Positions 34,741 through 44,539 of a stretch of DNA of 64,000 bases are shown one piece after another. The notes below the pieces were generated by a model. The model was not told the DNA's origin. It saw only the letters and a program-made list of their open reading frames with translations, and did no database searches. Position numbers and translations under genes: made by a program. Position 1 is the first letter of the stretch; each line of letters begins with the position of its first letter. The stretch is from Alteromonas confluentis (GTDB lineage Bacteria > Pseudomonadota > Gammaproteobacteria > Enterobacterales > Alteromonadaceae): assembly GCF_001757105.1 (NCBI RefSeq), contig NZ_MDHN01000005.1, positions 94,787-158,786 on the forward strand. The letters are read 5' to 3'.

Positions 34741-37094
34741 GCTGCATTACTCCCGCTCTTTGCCTGCATCGCCATGACTGCATCAAGCACTTTCTCGGGC
34801 GTGGCAGGGGTAGGCAGATAAGGATCGGTTTGGTAGTCATCGAGGCTGGCGATCGCATCTTTAAGTGCACACCATACCGATATCGCCAGCATGAATGGGG
34901 GTTCACCCACCGCTTTAGAGTGGTAGATGCTGTCTTCATCGTTAGGCCGACGATACAAGCTCACGTTCATCTCTGCAGGGGTATCGCCAATGGCGGGAAT
35001 TTTATAGGTAGCCATGTTGTTGGAGGTAAGGCGGCCGTGGTCGTCCCACTTCAGTTCTTCACTGGTGAGCCAACCCATGCCCTGTATAAAGCCGCCCTCA
35101 ATCTGGCCAACATCAATAGCCGGATTCAGACTGGCGCCCACATCGTGCAGAATATCCACCTTTTCAACTTTGTATTCTCCTGTGAGGGTATCTATTGACA
35201 CCTCTGAGGCCGCAACGCCATAAGCGAAGTAAAAGAAGGGGCGGCCGGTGCCGGTTTCACGGTCGTAGTAGATTTTTGGCGTTCGATAGTAGCCGGTGCT
35301 CGACAGTGAGATGCGTCCCAGATACGCTGCCTGGATCAGCGCTGGGAAGTCAATCGTGTGTTCGCCAATGGTAAGCTGGTAATTTTCAAACTTTGCGCCA
35401 TCTGACGACACACCACACTCCGCCGCCCAGAATTCAATTAACCGTTCCTTCAACGTAATACAGGCATTTTGTACGGCTTTACCGTTCAAGTCGGTGCCCG
35501 AAGATGCGGCCGTGGGCGAGGTATTAGGCACCTTGTCTGTGCGAGTAGAGGTAACTTCGATGTCAGCAGTATCGACACCGAATTCATGGGCGGCAATTTG
35601 GGCGATTTTCGTATGCAAACCCTGACCCATTTCTGTGCCACCGTGATTCACCTGAATACTGCCGTCGGTATAAATGTGAATTAATGCACCGGCCTGGTTA
35701 AGGTGTTTGGCCGTGAACGAAATGCCAAACTTAACCGGTGTCATCGCTAAGCCTTTTTTGATGATCGGACTGGATTTATTGAAGGCGGTTATCGTTTCAC
35801 GGCGCTGCCAGAAATCCGCGCTGGCCTCTAATTTACTGATCATGTCTGGTAGCAGGTTAAAGCCCACGTCCATGCCATAAGGCGTGGTATTACCGGTGGT
35901 CTCGCCGTACAGATTGCGCTTACGGATGGTCAGTGGATCTTCGCCAAGCTTACGGGCGATGCCGTCCATCATGGCTTCCGCGACGATCATGCCCTGAGGG
36001 CCACCGAATCCGCGGTAAGCTGTGTGAGAAACATAGGACGTTTTAAGTCGGTGGCCGACAACATGGCTGTCGCCAAGAAAATAACCGTTATCCACATGGA
36101 ACATGGCGCGATCGACAATGGCGTCAGATAAATCTGCACTGTAGCCACAGTTTCCGTTTACGGTGATGTCTGCGCCCTGAATCATGCCGTTTTCATCAAA
36201 CCCAATTCGCCAGCTATTTTCAAAGGGGTGACGCTTGCCGGTGACCGACATATCTAAAGAGCGGGGCAAACGACACTTCACTGCCAAACCGTTACGTTGC
36301 GCCAAAACGGCGGCAATACAGGCCCATTGCGCTGCCTGACTTTCTTTACCGCCAAAGCCGCCTCCCATGCGTCGCATGTCAACGGTAACGCGGTGTAGCT
36401 TTGTACCTAATACCTCTGCCACCAGTTTCTGTACTTCGCTGGGGTGCTGGCTTGAGGTGTAGATCATCATGCGATCTTCTTCTTCAGGAATCGCCATGGA
36501 CACCTGACCTTCGAGATACATGTGTTCCTGACCGCCAACAAACAATGAGCCTGATAGCTGATGAGCTGCCCCGCTAACCGTTTCAATGGCACTTTCATTG
36601 CCAATAACATGGGTAGGTCGCACAAAGGACTGCTTCGCCAATGCGTCATCGACAGTGAGGGTAGGAGAGCCGTCGCTAACGGTAATAACACCTTTTGCAG
36701 CAGCAGAGCGTGCTTGTTCCGTGGTGTTTGCCAATACCGCATAAACGGGTTGGCCGTAAAATAAAATATCGTTCTCAGCCAGTACCGGGTCGCCATCGAA
36801 AACGGGGGCAATATCGGTATGACCGGGAATATCGTGGATGGTAATGACATCAATAACCCCGTCACTGTTGCGCACTGCATCAAGATCGATAGACTCGATT
36901 TTACCGGCAGCACATTCGCTGGTGCCAAGCGCGACATAGCCAATATTGGCGGGTTCTGGCATATCGTCAACATAACGCGCTTGCCCGCTAACCTGGCGAA
37001 CCGCACTTTCGTGTGACTTATCTTTCCCAAGGGGACTATTTTGCTGACGGGTTGGATGGTCGATACCGGGTAAGGTTTGGACAAGTTTACGCAT
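34737..37094 (-). CDS. xdhB: Xanthine dehydrogenase molybdopterin subunit
   Basis: The 785-residue large subunit that hydroxylates hypoxanthine and xanthine to urate. Mo-cofactor binding segments include GGQEHMYLEGQ, RMGGGFGGKESQ, AYRGFGGPQG and GTEMGQGLHTK. The catalytic base Glu is in KAVGEPPFML near residue 727. The start overlaps the xdhA end by eight bases. It works as a heterodimer with XdhA and is matured by XdhC. Confidence 0.95.
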   Translation of the reverse strand: MRKLVQTLPGIDHPTRQQNSPLGKDKSHESAVRQVSGQARYVDDMPEPANIGYVALGTSECAAGKIESIDLDAVRNSDGVIDVITIHDIPGHTDIAPVFDGDPVLAENDILFYGQPVYAVLANTTEQARSAAAKGVITVSDGSPTLTVDDALAKQSFVRPTHVIGNESAIETVSGAAHQLSGSLFVGGQEHMYLEGQVSMAIPEEEDRMMIYTSSQHPSEVQKLVAEVLGTKLHRVTVDMRRMGGGFGGKESQAAQWACIAAVLAQRNGLAVKCRLPRSLDMSVTGKRHPFENSWRIGFDENGMIQGADITVNGNCGYSADLSDAIVDRAMFHVDNGYFLGDSHVVGHRLKTSYVSHTAYRGFGGPQGMIVAEAMMDGIARKLGEDPLTIRKRNLYGETTGNTTPYGMDVGFNLLPDMISKLEASADFWQRRETITAFNKSSPIIKKGLAMTPVKFGISFTAKHLNQAGALIHIYTDGSIQVNHGGTEMGQGLHTKIAQIAAHEFGVDTADIEVTSTRTDKVPNTSPTAASSGTDLNGKAVQNACITLKERLIEFWAAECGVSSDGAKFENYQLTIGEHTIDFPALIQAAYLGRISLSSTGYYRTPKIYYDRETGTGRPFFYFAYGVAASEVSIDTLTGEYKVEKVDILHDVGASLNPAIDVGQIEGGFIQGMGWLTSEELKWDDHGRLTSNNMATYKIPAIGDTPAEMNVSLYRRPNDEDSIYHSKAVGEPPFMLAISVWCALKDAIASLDDYQTDPYLPTPATPEKVLDAVMAMQAKSGSNAA

Positions 37095-38529
37095 GGGTCA
37101 CCACCCGTGTTTCAATAGCGTTGTTAGCTTGGTTTTCTAGCCAGAATCGATGCCACAAATTCCCTAAAACCTGTTTTCGGTAGGCGGCGGTAGCACGAAC
37201 ATCATCGATGGGGCTGAACGCGTCGGTAAGAATTTGCTTTCCGGTTGTTTTGCAAGCAGCATCCTGCCAGTTTTGGTTGATTAACGCCTGTTCTAACGGC
37301 GCACAATGTATAGGGGTGGCTGCCACGCCACCGAAGCCTGTACTTACCTTCGATACCACGCCATCTTCAATAACAACGTTAAAAACCGCGAGTACTGCCG
37401 AAATATCATCTTCCATGCGCTTAGAAATTTTATAGGCGGCTAAATGCTGGTTGGCTACGGGCAATGGGAAAGTGATTCGGTTAATCCATTCGCCTGCTTT
37501 GAGCGCAGTTTTCCGGTAACCGAGGAAAAAATCCTTCGCAGCAATCATGCGCTCGGCGTTGCCATCATCGACAATGATTTGCGCGTTTAATGCCAGCAGC
37601 AGCGGTGGCGTATCCCCGATAGGCGAGGCGTTTGCCACGTTGCCGCCCAAGGTCGCTTGATTACGCACCGGCAGCGATGCAAACCGGGTGAACAATTCCT
37701 TCAGTGATGGATAAAACTGAATGAGGGTTTCCATTGCCTGGCTTAGCGGTACCGCAGCACCGATATGAATGCCCTGGTCATCGGAAGAAATGGTTTTAAG
37801 CGCTGCCATTTGCGAAAGGCTAATCAGGCATTCGAACTGGATATTCTTCTGCGTGATTTCTAATGCTAGATCAGTGCTGCCGGCCACGAGAGGCGCATCC
37901 GGGTTTGCAGCAATGGCGGCTTTTAGGGCCACGCGGGTAGCAGGCATGAGTAATTTTGCGTTAACCGCCGGCGTGCTTTGCTGCGCTAACGTAGCCAGCT
38001 TTTCCAATGTTTGCGATTGTTGGGCATCAAATTTGTCGTCGGTTTTATCTGCACACGCCGAAAGCGTAGCATCAATAATGGGCCGATAGCCCGTACACCG
38101 GCAAAGGTTACCCGAAAGGGCATCAACGACGTCTTCCCGTTGAGGGTTACTCGCAGTATGATACAGGGCGAATGCTGACATAACGAAACCCGGCGTACAG
38201 AATCCGCACTGGGAACCATGATGCTCGACCATTGAGGCCTGCACCGGGTGTAGTGCTTGTTTGTCGGCAAGATCCTCAACAGTGATAAGTTGTTTGCCCT
38301 GCAAAGACGAAAGCAGAGCAATACAGCTATTTATCGTAGTGTAAGACAGTGAATTCCCTTCATCGCTTGGTGATGCAACAACCACTGTGCAGGCACCGCA
38401 ATCACCGGCAGCGCAACCTTCTTTTGTACCGGTTTTACGTTGACGTTCCCTTAAGAAACGCAACACAGTCATATTCGGGTCGTTGACCTGTAGTTCGACA
38501 GGTTCATTGTTCAACAGAAAACGGACCAT
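37087..38529 (-). CDS. xdhA: Xanthine dehydrogenase small subunit (2Fe-2S and FAD)
   Basis: The 480-residue electron-transfer subunit. The N-terminal plant-type ferredoxin site is GCAAGDCGACTV, the second 2Fe-2S site is CGFCTPGF with CRCTGYRPI, and the FAD domain follows with LVAGSTDLAL and LGGNVANASPIGD. I prefer the ATG at 38529, because GGAG lies six bases upstream; an ATG at 38541 is also in frame. It is the first gene of the seven-gene minus-strand operon xdhA-xdhB-xdhC-uraD-uraH-guaD-puuD. Confidence 0.94.
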   Translation of the reverse strand: MVRFLLNNEPVELQVNDPNMTVLRFLRERQRKTGTKEGCAAGDCGACTVVVASPSDEGNSLSYTTINSCIALLSSLQGKQLITVEDLADKQALHPVQASMVEHHGSQCGFCTPGFVMSAFALYHTASNPQREDVVDALSGNLCRCTGYRPIIDATLSACADKTDDKFDAQQSQTLEKLATLAQQSTPAVNAKLLMPATRVALKAAIAANPDAPLVAGSTDLALEITQKNIQFECLISLSQMAALKTISSDDQGIHIGAAVPLSQAMETLIQFYPSLKELFTRFASLPVRNQATLGGNVANASPIGDTPPLLLALNAQIIVDDGNAERMIAAKDFFLGYRKTALKAGEWINRITFPLPVANQHLAAYKISKRMEDDISAVLAVFNVVIEDGVVSKVSTGFGGVAATPIHCAPLEQALINQNWQDAACKTTGKQILTDAFSPIDDVRATAAYRKQVLGNLWHRFWLENQANNAIETRVVTHA

Positions 38530-38581
38530 ACCGAACTCCATGTATTTTTAAAATCGCTTGAACGCATTACTATATCTGCAT

Positions 38582-38611
38582 TTTATAATTAAAAGTAGAC
38601 CATTTGGTCAA
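38582..38611 (-). promoter_or_regulatory. xdhA promoter with RutR-type operator A
   Basis: On the minus strand TTGACC (38606-38611) and TATAAA (38582-38587) are 18 bases apart, or TTATAA at 17. The palindrome GACCA-TT-TGGTC (38598-38609) overlaps the -35 box, so a bound regulator would block RNA polymerase. The site matches the E. coli RutR consensus TTGACCA-N2-TGGTCAA, with one outer base changed. Confidence 0.82.
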
Positions 38612-38658
38612 ATATTTATGGTAAAAAAAGGTCATCTCTAGCATTACGTTTCATTACG

Positions 38659-38686
38659 GTGCAATTGCACCATAAAGTGCACTTTA
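38659..38686. promoter_or_regulatory. Two adjacent 14-bp perfect palindromes
   Basis: GGTGCAATTGCACC (38659-38672) abuts TAAAGTGCACTTTA (38673-38686), both perfect. They lie between the two RutR-type sites in the xdhA/rutR divergent region (38530-38904), which otherwise holds no gene. They may bind a second regulator, but none can be named. Confidence 0.5.
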
Positions 38687-38750
38687 ATGATGCGCCGACA
38701 CGGAATTTATTGTATTCGCCGACGATTGAACTGGACCTAATAGCTAGTCT

Positions 38751-38762
38751 GACCATTTGGTC
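38751..38762. promoter_or_regulatory. RutR-type operator B
   Basis: GACCA-TT-TGGTC, flanked by CTAG...TCT on the left and TAGAG on the right, repeats operator A exactly in its 12-base core. It lies 142 bases upstream of the rutR-like ATG, suggesting autoregulation or a second control point for the divergent operons. Confidence 0.78.
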
Positions 38763-38904
38763 TAGAGTACTGCAAGATTTGTGCACAGCGGGGTTCGCGG
38801 CCTGTGGCCCGATCAGGCGTAAAAAAATCCCATCAAATCTGGTAACTGTGGCACTATGACTGAATAGTCAGGTTTGACCGAATTAACAGGAATCATAAGT
38901 TGTC

Positions 38905-39558
38905 ATGAGTCAAGCAACTAAAGTGGATGCCAGTGTAGGAGCCCGAAATCGTGCAATTATCCTCACTGCCGCCGAAAAAGCGTTTGCAGCACAAGGCTTC
39001 AAAGGCACATCTGTACAACAAGTCGCAGATCAGGCCGGTTTGCCCAAAACTAATGTGCTGTATTACTTCAAAACAAAGCAAGAACTCTATCTCGCAGTAT
39101 TAAAGGAAACCATGACGCTGTGGAACTCTAGTTTCGACCGCGCCACGGTAAATGATGATCCGGCCGAGATGTTAGCCGACTACATCGCTGAAAAAATGGA
39201 GTTATCTCGAACCAATCCGTTAGCCTCTAAAATTTTTGCTATGGAAATCATTAATGGTGCGCCGAACCTGAATAACTATTTCGATGAAGAGCACAGCGAA
39301 TGGATGGAAGGGCGAGTTTCAATTATCAATAGCTGGATCTCGTCAGGAAAAATGCAGCCTATCGATCCGCATTACCTGCTTTTCAATATTTGGGCAAGCA
39401 CGCAGCATTATGCGGATTTTTCTATTCAAATTACGCGACTTCGCGGAGCGAAGATGAAGAAAGCAGACTTCGCAGAAGCAACAAAACACCTGGTTACACT
39501 AACGTTAAATGGCTGCGGCTTGGACGTACCCGAAAAATACAGGATTGAAACACGATGA
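38905..39558 (+). CDS. TetR-family regulator, RutR-like
   Basis: A 217-residue repressor. The N-terminal helix-turn-helix (residues 20-65: ILTAAEKAFAAQGFKGTSVQQVADQAGLPKTNVLYYF) and the ligand domain follow E. coli RutR closely, including SKIFAMEIINGAP, the ISSGKMQPIDPHYLLFNIWASTQHYADF segment and its spacing. RutR senses uracil/thymine and binds TTGACCA-N2-TGGTCAA. Five sites of that type lie in front of purine genes in this window, so here the protein probably governs purine catabolism. The physiological ligand may have changed. The gene overlaps puuE by four bases. Confidence 0.88.
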   Translation: MSQATKVDASVGARNRAIILTAAEKAFAAQGFKGTSVQQVADQAGLPKTNVLYYFKTKQELYLAVLKETMTLWNSSFDRATVNDDPAEMLADYIAEKMELSRTNPLASKIFAMEIINGAPNLNNYFDEEHSEWMEGRVSIINSWISSGKMQPIDPHYLLFNIWASTQHYADFSIQITRLRGAKMKKADFAEATKHLVTLTLNGCGLDVPEKYRIETR

Positions 39559-40466
39559 GTGATGAGGCGACCCGTTATCCCCGGGATTTAATTGGTTATG
39601 GCGCAACCCCGCCCAATCCGAAATGGCCGGGAAATGCACGTATAGCCCTGCAATTTGTCGTGAACTACGAAGAAGGTGGCGAAAATTGCGTGTTACATGG
39701 CGATACCCATTCAGAGATATTTCTTTCTGAAATTGTCGGTGCTCAACCTTACCCTGACCGCCATCTCAGCATGGAATCGTTGTACGAATATGGCAGCCGT
39801 GCTGGATTCTGGCGATTGCATCGCTTACTTACCGAGAAAAGTATACCGGTCACGGTGTTTGGTGTGACCATGGCGATGGAGCGCCACCCTGAAGCTCTTA
39901 AAGCCATGATAGAGGCGGACTGGGAAATTGCCAGCCATGCCATGCGATGGATTCATTTTCAGGATATGGATATCGACACCGAGCGACAACAAATCGAAGA
40001 CGCCGTTAATTTGCATCAGAAGCTCACTGGAAAGAAACCTGCAGGTTGGTATACCGGTCGCACCAGCCCGAATACACTGAAGCTAATTGCTGAACGAGAT
40101 GATATTCTTTACTGCGCCGATTCCTACGCAGATGATTTGCCGTATTACGACACCCAAAATGGGCAGCCGTTACTCATGGTGCCTTACACGCTGGATACCA
40201 ATGACATGCGGTTTGCTACCCCTCAGGGCTTCAATAGCGGGGAACAGTTCTTTCAGTATTTGAAAGACGCGTTTGACGTGCTTTATGAAGAAGGTGCGAC
40301 GGCCCCCAAGATGCTGTCGATTGGCTTGCACTGCAGAATTATTGGCCGTCCTGCTCGACTGGCTGCACTGAAACGTTTTATTGAATACGTGCAAAGCCAT
40401 GACAAAGTCTGGATGGCTACCCGTGAGCAAATTGCTTTACATTGGAAAGCGCATTTCCCGCTTTAA
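39555..40466 (+). CDS. puuE: Allantoinase PuuE
   Basis: A 303-residue metal-independent allantoinase of the polysaccharide-deacetylase (NodB) fold, converting S-allantoin to allantoate. Family marks are RDLIGYGATPPNPKWP, NYEEGGE, YEYGSRAGFWRL, ASHAMRWIHFQD, GWYTGRTSP and the final SIGLHCRIIGRPAR. This replaces the amidohydrolase-type AllB. It is translationally coupled to the rutR-like gene by an ATGA overlap. Confidence 0.95.
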   Translation: MSDEATRYPRDLIGYGATPPNPKWPGNARIALQFVVNYEEGGENCVLHGDTHSEIFLSEIVGAQPYPDRHLSMESLYEYGSRAGFWRLHRLLTEKSIPVTVFGVTMAMERHPEALKAMIEADWEIASHAMRWIHFQDMDIDTERQQIEDAVNLHQKLTGKKPAGWYTGRTSPNTLKLIAERDDILYCADSYADDLPYYDTQNGQPLLMVPYTLDTNDMRFATPQGFNSGEQFFQYLKDAFDVLYEEGATAPKMLSIGLHCRIIGRPARLAALKRFIEYVQSHDKVWMATREQIALHWKAHFPL

Positions 40467-40518
40467 AAATAGCTTTAGTGGAACGCATGACACGCGTCGT
40501 TTCTGCAACAGATAAAAC

Positions 40519-40543
40519 AAAGGCCTCAAATTGAGGCCTTTTT
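40519..40543. terminator. Bidirectional intrinsic terminator
   Basis: AAAGGCCTCAA and TTGAGGCCTTT form a compact stem with A and T tracts at either side, between the convergent puuE and NCS2 permease genes. Confidence 0.9.
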
Positions 40544-40566
40544 GTTAGATGTGTATGGTTTGGCGG

Positions 40567-41898
40567 CTACTTGAGGTCAAAGATGTAACGCAGAAGGAAA
40601 ACCAACGCCAATGCCCAGGTAATCTTACTCACTTGCTTAGCCCGGCCACTGCCAGCCATGGTGACCACATACGTGATAAAACCAAGGGCGATACCTTCAG
40701 AAATACTGAACGTTAAAGGCATGGCTAACAAGGCCACCGATGCTGTTGCCAACGCGCCTAAATCGTCAAAATCCAACTGGCGAATAGAATCCATCATCAA
40801 GATACCCACCATGATAAGCGCCGGTGTTGTGGCCATTAACGGAATCACTTTCATTAATGGCGTAAGGAACAAGGCTAATACAAAACACAGCGCGGTCACT
40901 ATCGCTGTCAAACCCGTGCGACCGCCTGCGGATACCCCAGCAGCAGACTCAACGTAGCTGGTTACCGGTGAGGTACCGAGCGCTGCACCGACGACACTGG
41001 CAGACGCGTCAGCGGTCATCGCGGGCCCAATTTTTGGAAGCTTGTCTTCTTTATCGAGCAGATTGGCCCGACGAGAAACGCCAATTAACGTACCGATGGT
41101 GTCGAACATATTTACGAACATCAGCGCAAAAATCAGATCCCAGGTTTCATCGAAATGTTCGATGGGATACCAGATATCCATAGCAAAAAACGTGTCATCG
41201 ATAGGGTCAGGCATACCAAAAATGGCATCAGGATGAGCGGTAAGATAACCATTCTCCGTTGGAATGAATGCACCAATAATCGATAAAATCACAATCGACA
41301 GTAAGATGCCGCCAGTAATATTTCGCATTACCACTACAATGGTGAGCAAAATACCGGCGAACGCCAACATGACTGCGGGGTCAGATAAATCGCCTAAGCT
41401 CACAAACGTTGCGGGGTTATCGACGACCAGGCCCGCATTTTTTAAGCCGATAAACGCAATAAACAAACCGATGCCGCATTGCACACCCACCTTCAGTGAA
41501 GGAGGAACGGCTTCAGCGACCTTGGTTCGCACACCGGTAAGCGTAAGCAACAAGAACAAGATGCCGTTCCAGAATACAATACCCAGCGCCGCTTCCCAGG
41601 GGACTTCCCGGCCCATACAAATACTAAAAGTAAAAAATGCGTTGAGGCCCATACCGGGCGCGAGTGCGATAGGGTAGTTCGTCATCGCAGCCATCAAAAA
41701 ACTGCCTAAGCAAGCGGCAAGTGCGGTGACGGTGATGAGTCCGGCAACGGGCATGCCGCTGAGTCCGAGGATGCCTGGGTTGACTACCAGAATATAAGAC
41801 ATGGCGGCAAAGGTGGTTAAGCCGGCAATCACTTCCGTTTTAACGGTAGTTCCATGGGACTGTAATTTGAACAGCCTGTCCAGAAATGTGCTTGTCAT
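40567..41898 (-). CDS. AzgA-type purine permease (NCS2)
   Basis: A 443-residue proton symporter of the AzgA/GhxP branch, which imports hypoxanthine, guanine or adenine. About 12-14 helices are evident. Signature segments are EVIAGLTTFAAMSYILVVNP, GMGLNAFFTF, FVNMFDTIGTLIGVSRRA and GTSPVTSYVESAAGVSAGGRTGL. RutR-type operator C lies 53 bases upstream of the ATG. It is divergent from adenine deaminase, which suggests adenine among its substrates. Confidence 0.92.
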   Translation of the reverse strand: MTSTFLDRLFKLQSHGTTVKTEVIAGLTTFAAMSYILVVNPGILGLSGMPVAGLITVTALAACLGSFLMAAMTNYPIALAPGMGLNAFFTFSICMGREVPWEAALGIVFWNGILFLLLTLTGVRTKVAEAVPPSLKVGVQCGIGLFIAFIGLKNAGLVVDNPATFVSLGDLSDPAVMLAFAGILLTIVVVMRNITGGILLSIVILSIIGAFIPTENGYLTAHPDAIFGMPDPIDDTFFAMDIWYPIEHFDETWDLIFALMFVNMFDTIGTLIGVSRRANLLDKEDKLPKIGPAMTADASASVVGAALGTSPVTSYVESAAGVSAGGRTGLTAIVTALCFVLALFLTPLMKVIPLMATTPALIMVGILMMDSIRQLDFDDLGALATASVALLAMPLTFSISEGIALGFITYVVTMAGSGRAKQVSKITWALALVFLLRYIFDLK

Positions 41899-41951
41899 GA
41901 AATTTCTCTGATTTTTTATCGTTATTACTGCGGCTGGTTGTGCAAATTCCT

Positions 41952-41963
41952 GACCATTTAGTC
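41952..41963. promoter_or_regulatory. RutR-type operator C
   Basis: GACCA-TT-TAGTC, one base off the palindrome in its right half, preceded by TT-compatible TG and followed by AA. GTGCAAATT lies two bases to its left (41940-41948), a combination also seen at operator E. On the minus strand TTGACT-17-CACAAC could be the promoter of the permease gene. The rest of the 41899-42275 gap holds no gene. Confidence 0.75.
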
Positions 41964-42197
41964 AAAAATGGTTTAAATTATGCTTTCTTTTCAGCTCTGT
42001 ATCAGCTGATGAAGTTCGGCTTGTTGATTTCACTGAATAATATTGTGTGCTCAACAGAAAACCTTTATGAATTTCATCAACTTGTTGCGCGAGATTGTAA
42101 CAAATTTCGGGGCTAAAAAGACATGTAAAGTCCCCGAACTCACCATTAAAAAGCACAATGTGATGCGCTTTGTGTTATTTTGGTGCAAGAGAAATAG

Positions 42198-43280
<1,083 letters not shown>

Positions 43281-43348
43281 ACGCGTTTGTGGGCTTAATC
43301 CACCCGCTGTATTCGTCGATGATGATAATATCTCTGCCACAACGTTCA

Positions 43349-43386
43349 AAAACGCCGCTGAAAGTGCTGTCTTTCAGCGGCGTTTT
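43349..43386. terminator. Strong bidirectional terminator
   Basis: AAAACGCCGCTGAAAG pairs perfectly over 16 bases with CTTTCAGCGGCGTTTT around the loop TGCTGT, between the convergent adenine deaminase and NUP genes. Confidence 0.93.
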
Positions 43387-43418
43387 AGTATGGTTAACGG
43401 TGGTCAGTAGCGACCCGG

Positions 43419-44477
43419 TTATTCTGGCGTCTGGTTCTGGTATTTATCCCAATTTTTAATCAGCTCGTTTACTACCGTACTGCCAACAAGATAAGCCGCT
43501 TCTAACGACGGTACCATGGCAGCATATCCACCGTTTTCACGCTCCATCGCCAGATTTTCAGCAGCGGTAAGGCCTTCTGGCTGCATAGTAAAGTTACTTG
43601 CCGTTCGAAGCACCATAAAGCGATTTTTATCTGCTTTTCCTGCACGATCGAGATAAATCATCGCTTGATAGCTGCCAGTGTCTTCCATGCCTGAAGTCAT
43701 AAAGTTACCTTCACCTTTGGTCCACAGCGAAACCCAGTCGTTGGCCCAGTCGTTCAGCAGCTTGCCGTGCCAGAACGTAGAGGCAGCAAGGTGATCGCCA
43801 ATCATGACTTTGGGCATGCTTTGCGCATTGGGATAGTTTTTGTAGCGAGCGCGCAGTTCATCCATAGCTTCGGTATTCATCAACTTCAGCGATTTGGTGA
43901 GGTTGAACGCCCACTCACTTAAGTCAGTATTCAGTTTGTACATTTCGCCGTTAACAGCAGGGCGGCCTGCATCGGTTTGCGGACCATTAGCGAACAGTGG
44001 GAAGTAACCGGTAGGCCAGCTTTCAGGCATTTCCCGCGCATCAATTTCGTGTGCAAGGTCGCCGTCGACCAGATGACGGGTCCAAACGGCGGAACCAATG
44101 GTGCCGTCTTGGGGATCCATGCCCGCAATACCGGCTACCAGCCAGTAAGCTTGCGTTAAATCGAAGCGAGGATCGAGTCCCAGCGCCATGATGGCAGAAG
44201 ATGCCCGCGCTGTGCCCATGCCTGTCACAATGGCGAGCACGCCTTTATCTTCGTTAGCGTAGATGTCATGAAAAGATTGCGGAAACGGATAGCGCGAGTC
44301 GAGGCCGTAGCGTTCCTTCCACATTTGAAATTCGCCGGCTTTATCACCTTCATCTTCGCCAATTTCAAACATCGTAACAACAACGGCTTTCACTTTTAAT
44401 GGGGCGTTTGCTGCATGACTGAAAGGCGATGCCTGCAACAGGAAAAGACCCGCCAAACCCAATAACAATTGCTTCAA
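43419..44477 (-). CDS. Exported purine nucleoside permease-like protein (NUP family)
   Basis: A 352-residue protein of the NUP family (purine nucleoside permease of yeast), which has a nucleoside phosphorylase-like fold rather than transmembrane helices. A signal peptide (LLLGLAGLFLLQASPFSHA) exports it to the periplasm. Family segments are VTMFEIGEDEGDKAGE, VTGMGTARASSAIMALGLD, WLVAGIAGMDP and MEDTGSYQAM. I start it at TTG 44477, because AGGAG sits six bases upstream. Its Shine-Dalgarno directly follows a terminator hairpin. It may bind or cleave nucleosides in the periplasm (inference). Confidence 0.85.
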   Translation of the reverse strand: MKQLLLGLAGLFLLQASPFSHAANAPLKVKAVVVTMFEIGEDEGDKAGEFQMWKERYGLDSRYPFPQSFHDIYANEDKGVLAIVTGMGTARASSAIMALGLDPRFDLTQAYWLVAGIAGMDPQDGTIGSAVWTRHLVDGDLAHEIDAREMPESWPTGYFPLFANGPQTDAGRPAVNGEMYKLNTDLSEWAFNLTKSLKLMNTEAMDELRARYKNYPNAQSMPKVMIGDHLAASTFWHGKLLNDWANDWVSLWTKGEGNFMTSGMEDTGSYQAMIYLDRAGKADKNRFMVLRTASNFTMQPEGLTAAENLAMERENGGYAAMVPSLEAAYLVGSTVVNELIKNWDKYQNQTPE

Positions 44478-44490
44478 AATACTCTCCTGA

Positions 44491-44519
44491 AATAAAAACG
44501 GCATGCGATTGCATGCCGT
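44491..44519 (-). terminator. Intrinsic terminator between TonB receptor and NUP gene
   Basis: On the minus strand ACGGCATGC and GCATGCCGT form a nine-pair stem with a four-base loop, followed by TTTTTATTT. It ends only about 14 bases before the NUP start codon, leaving no room for a separate promoter, so the NUP gene depends on readthrough. Confidence 0.85.
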
Positions 44520-44539
44520 ATAGAATAACAACAAGGGCC

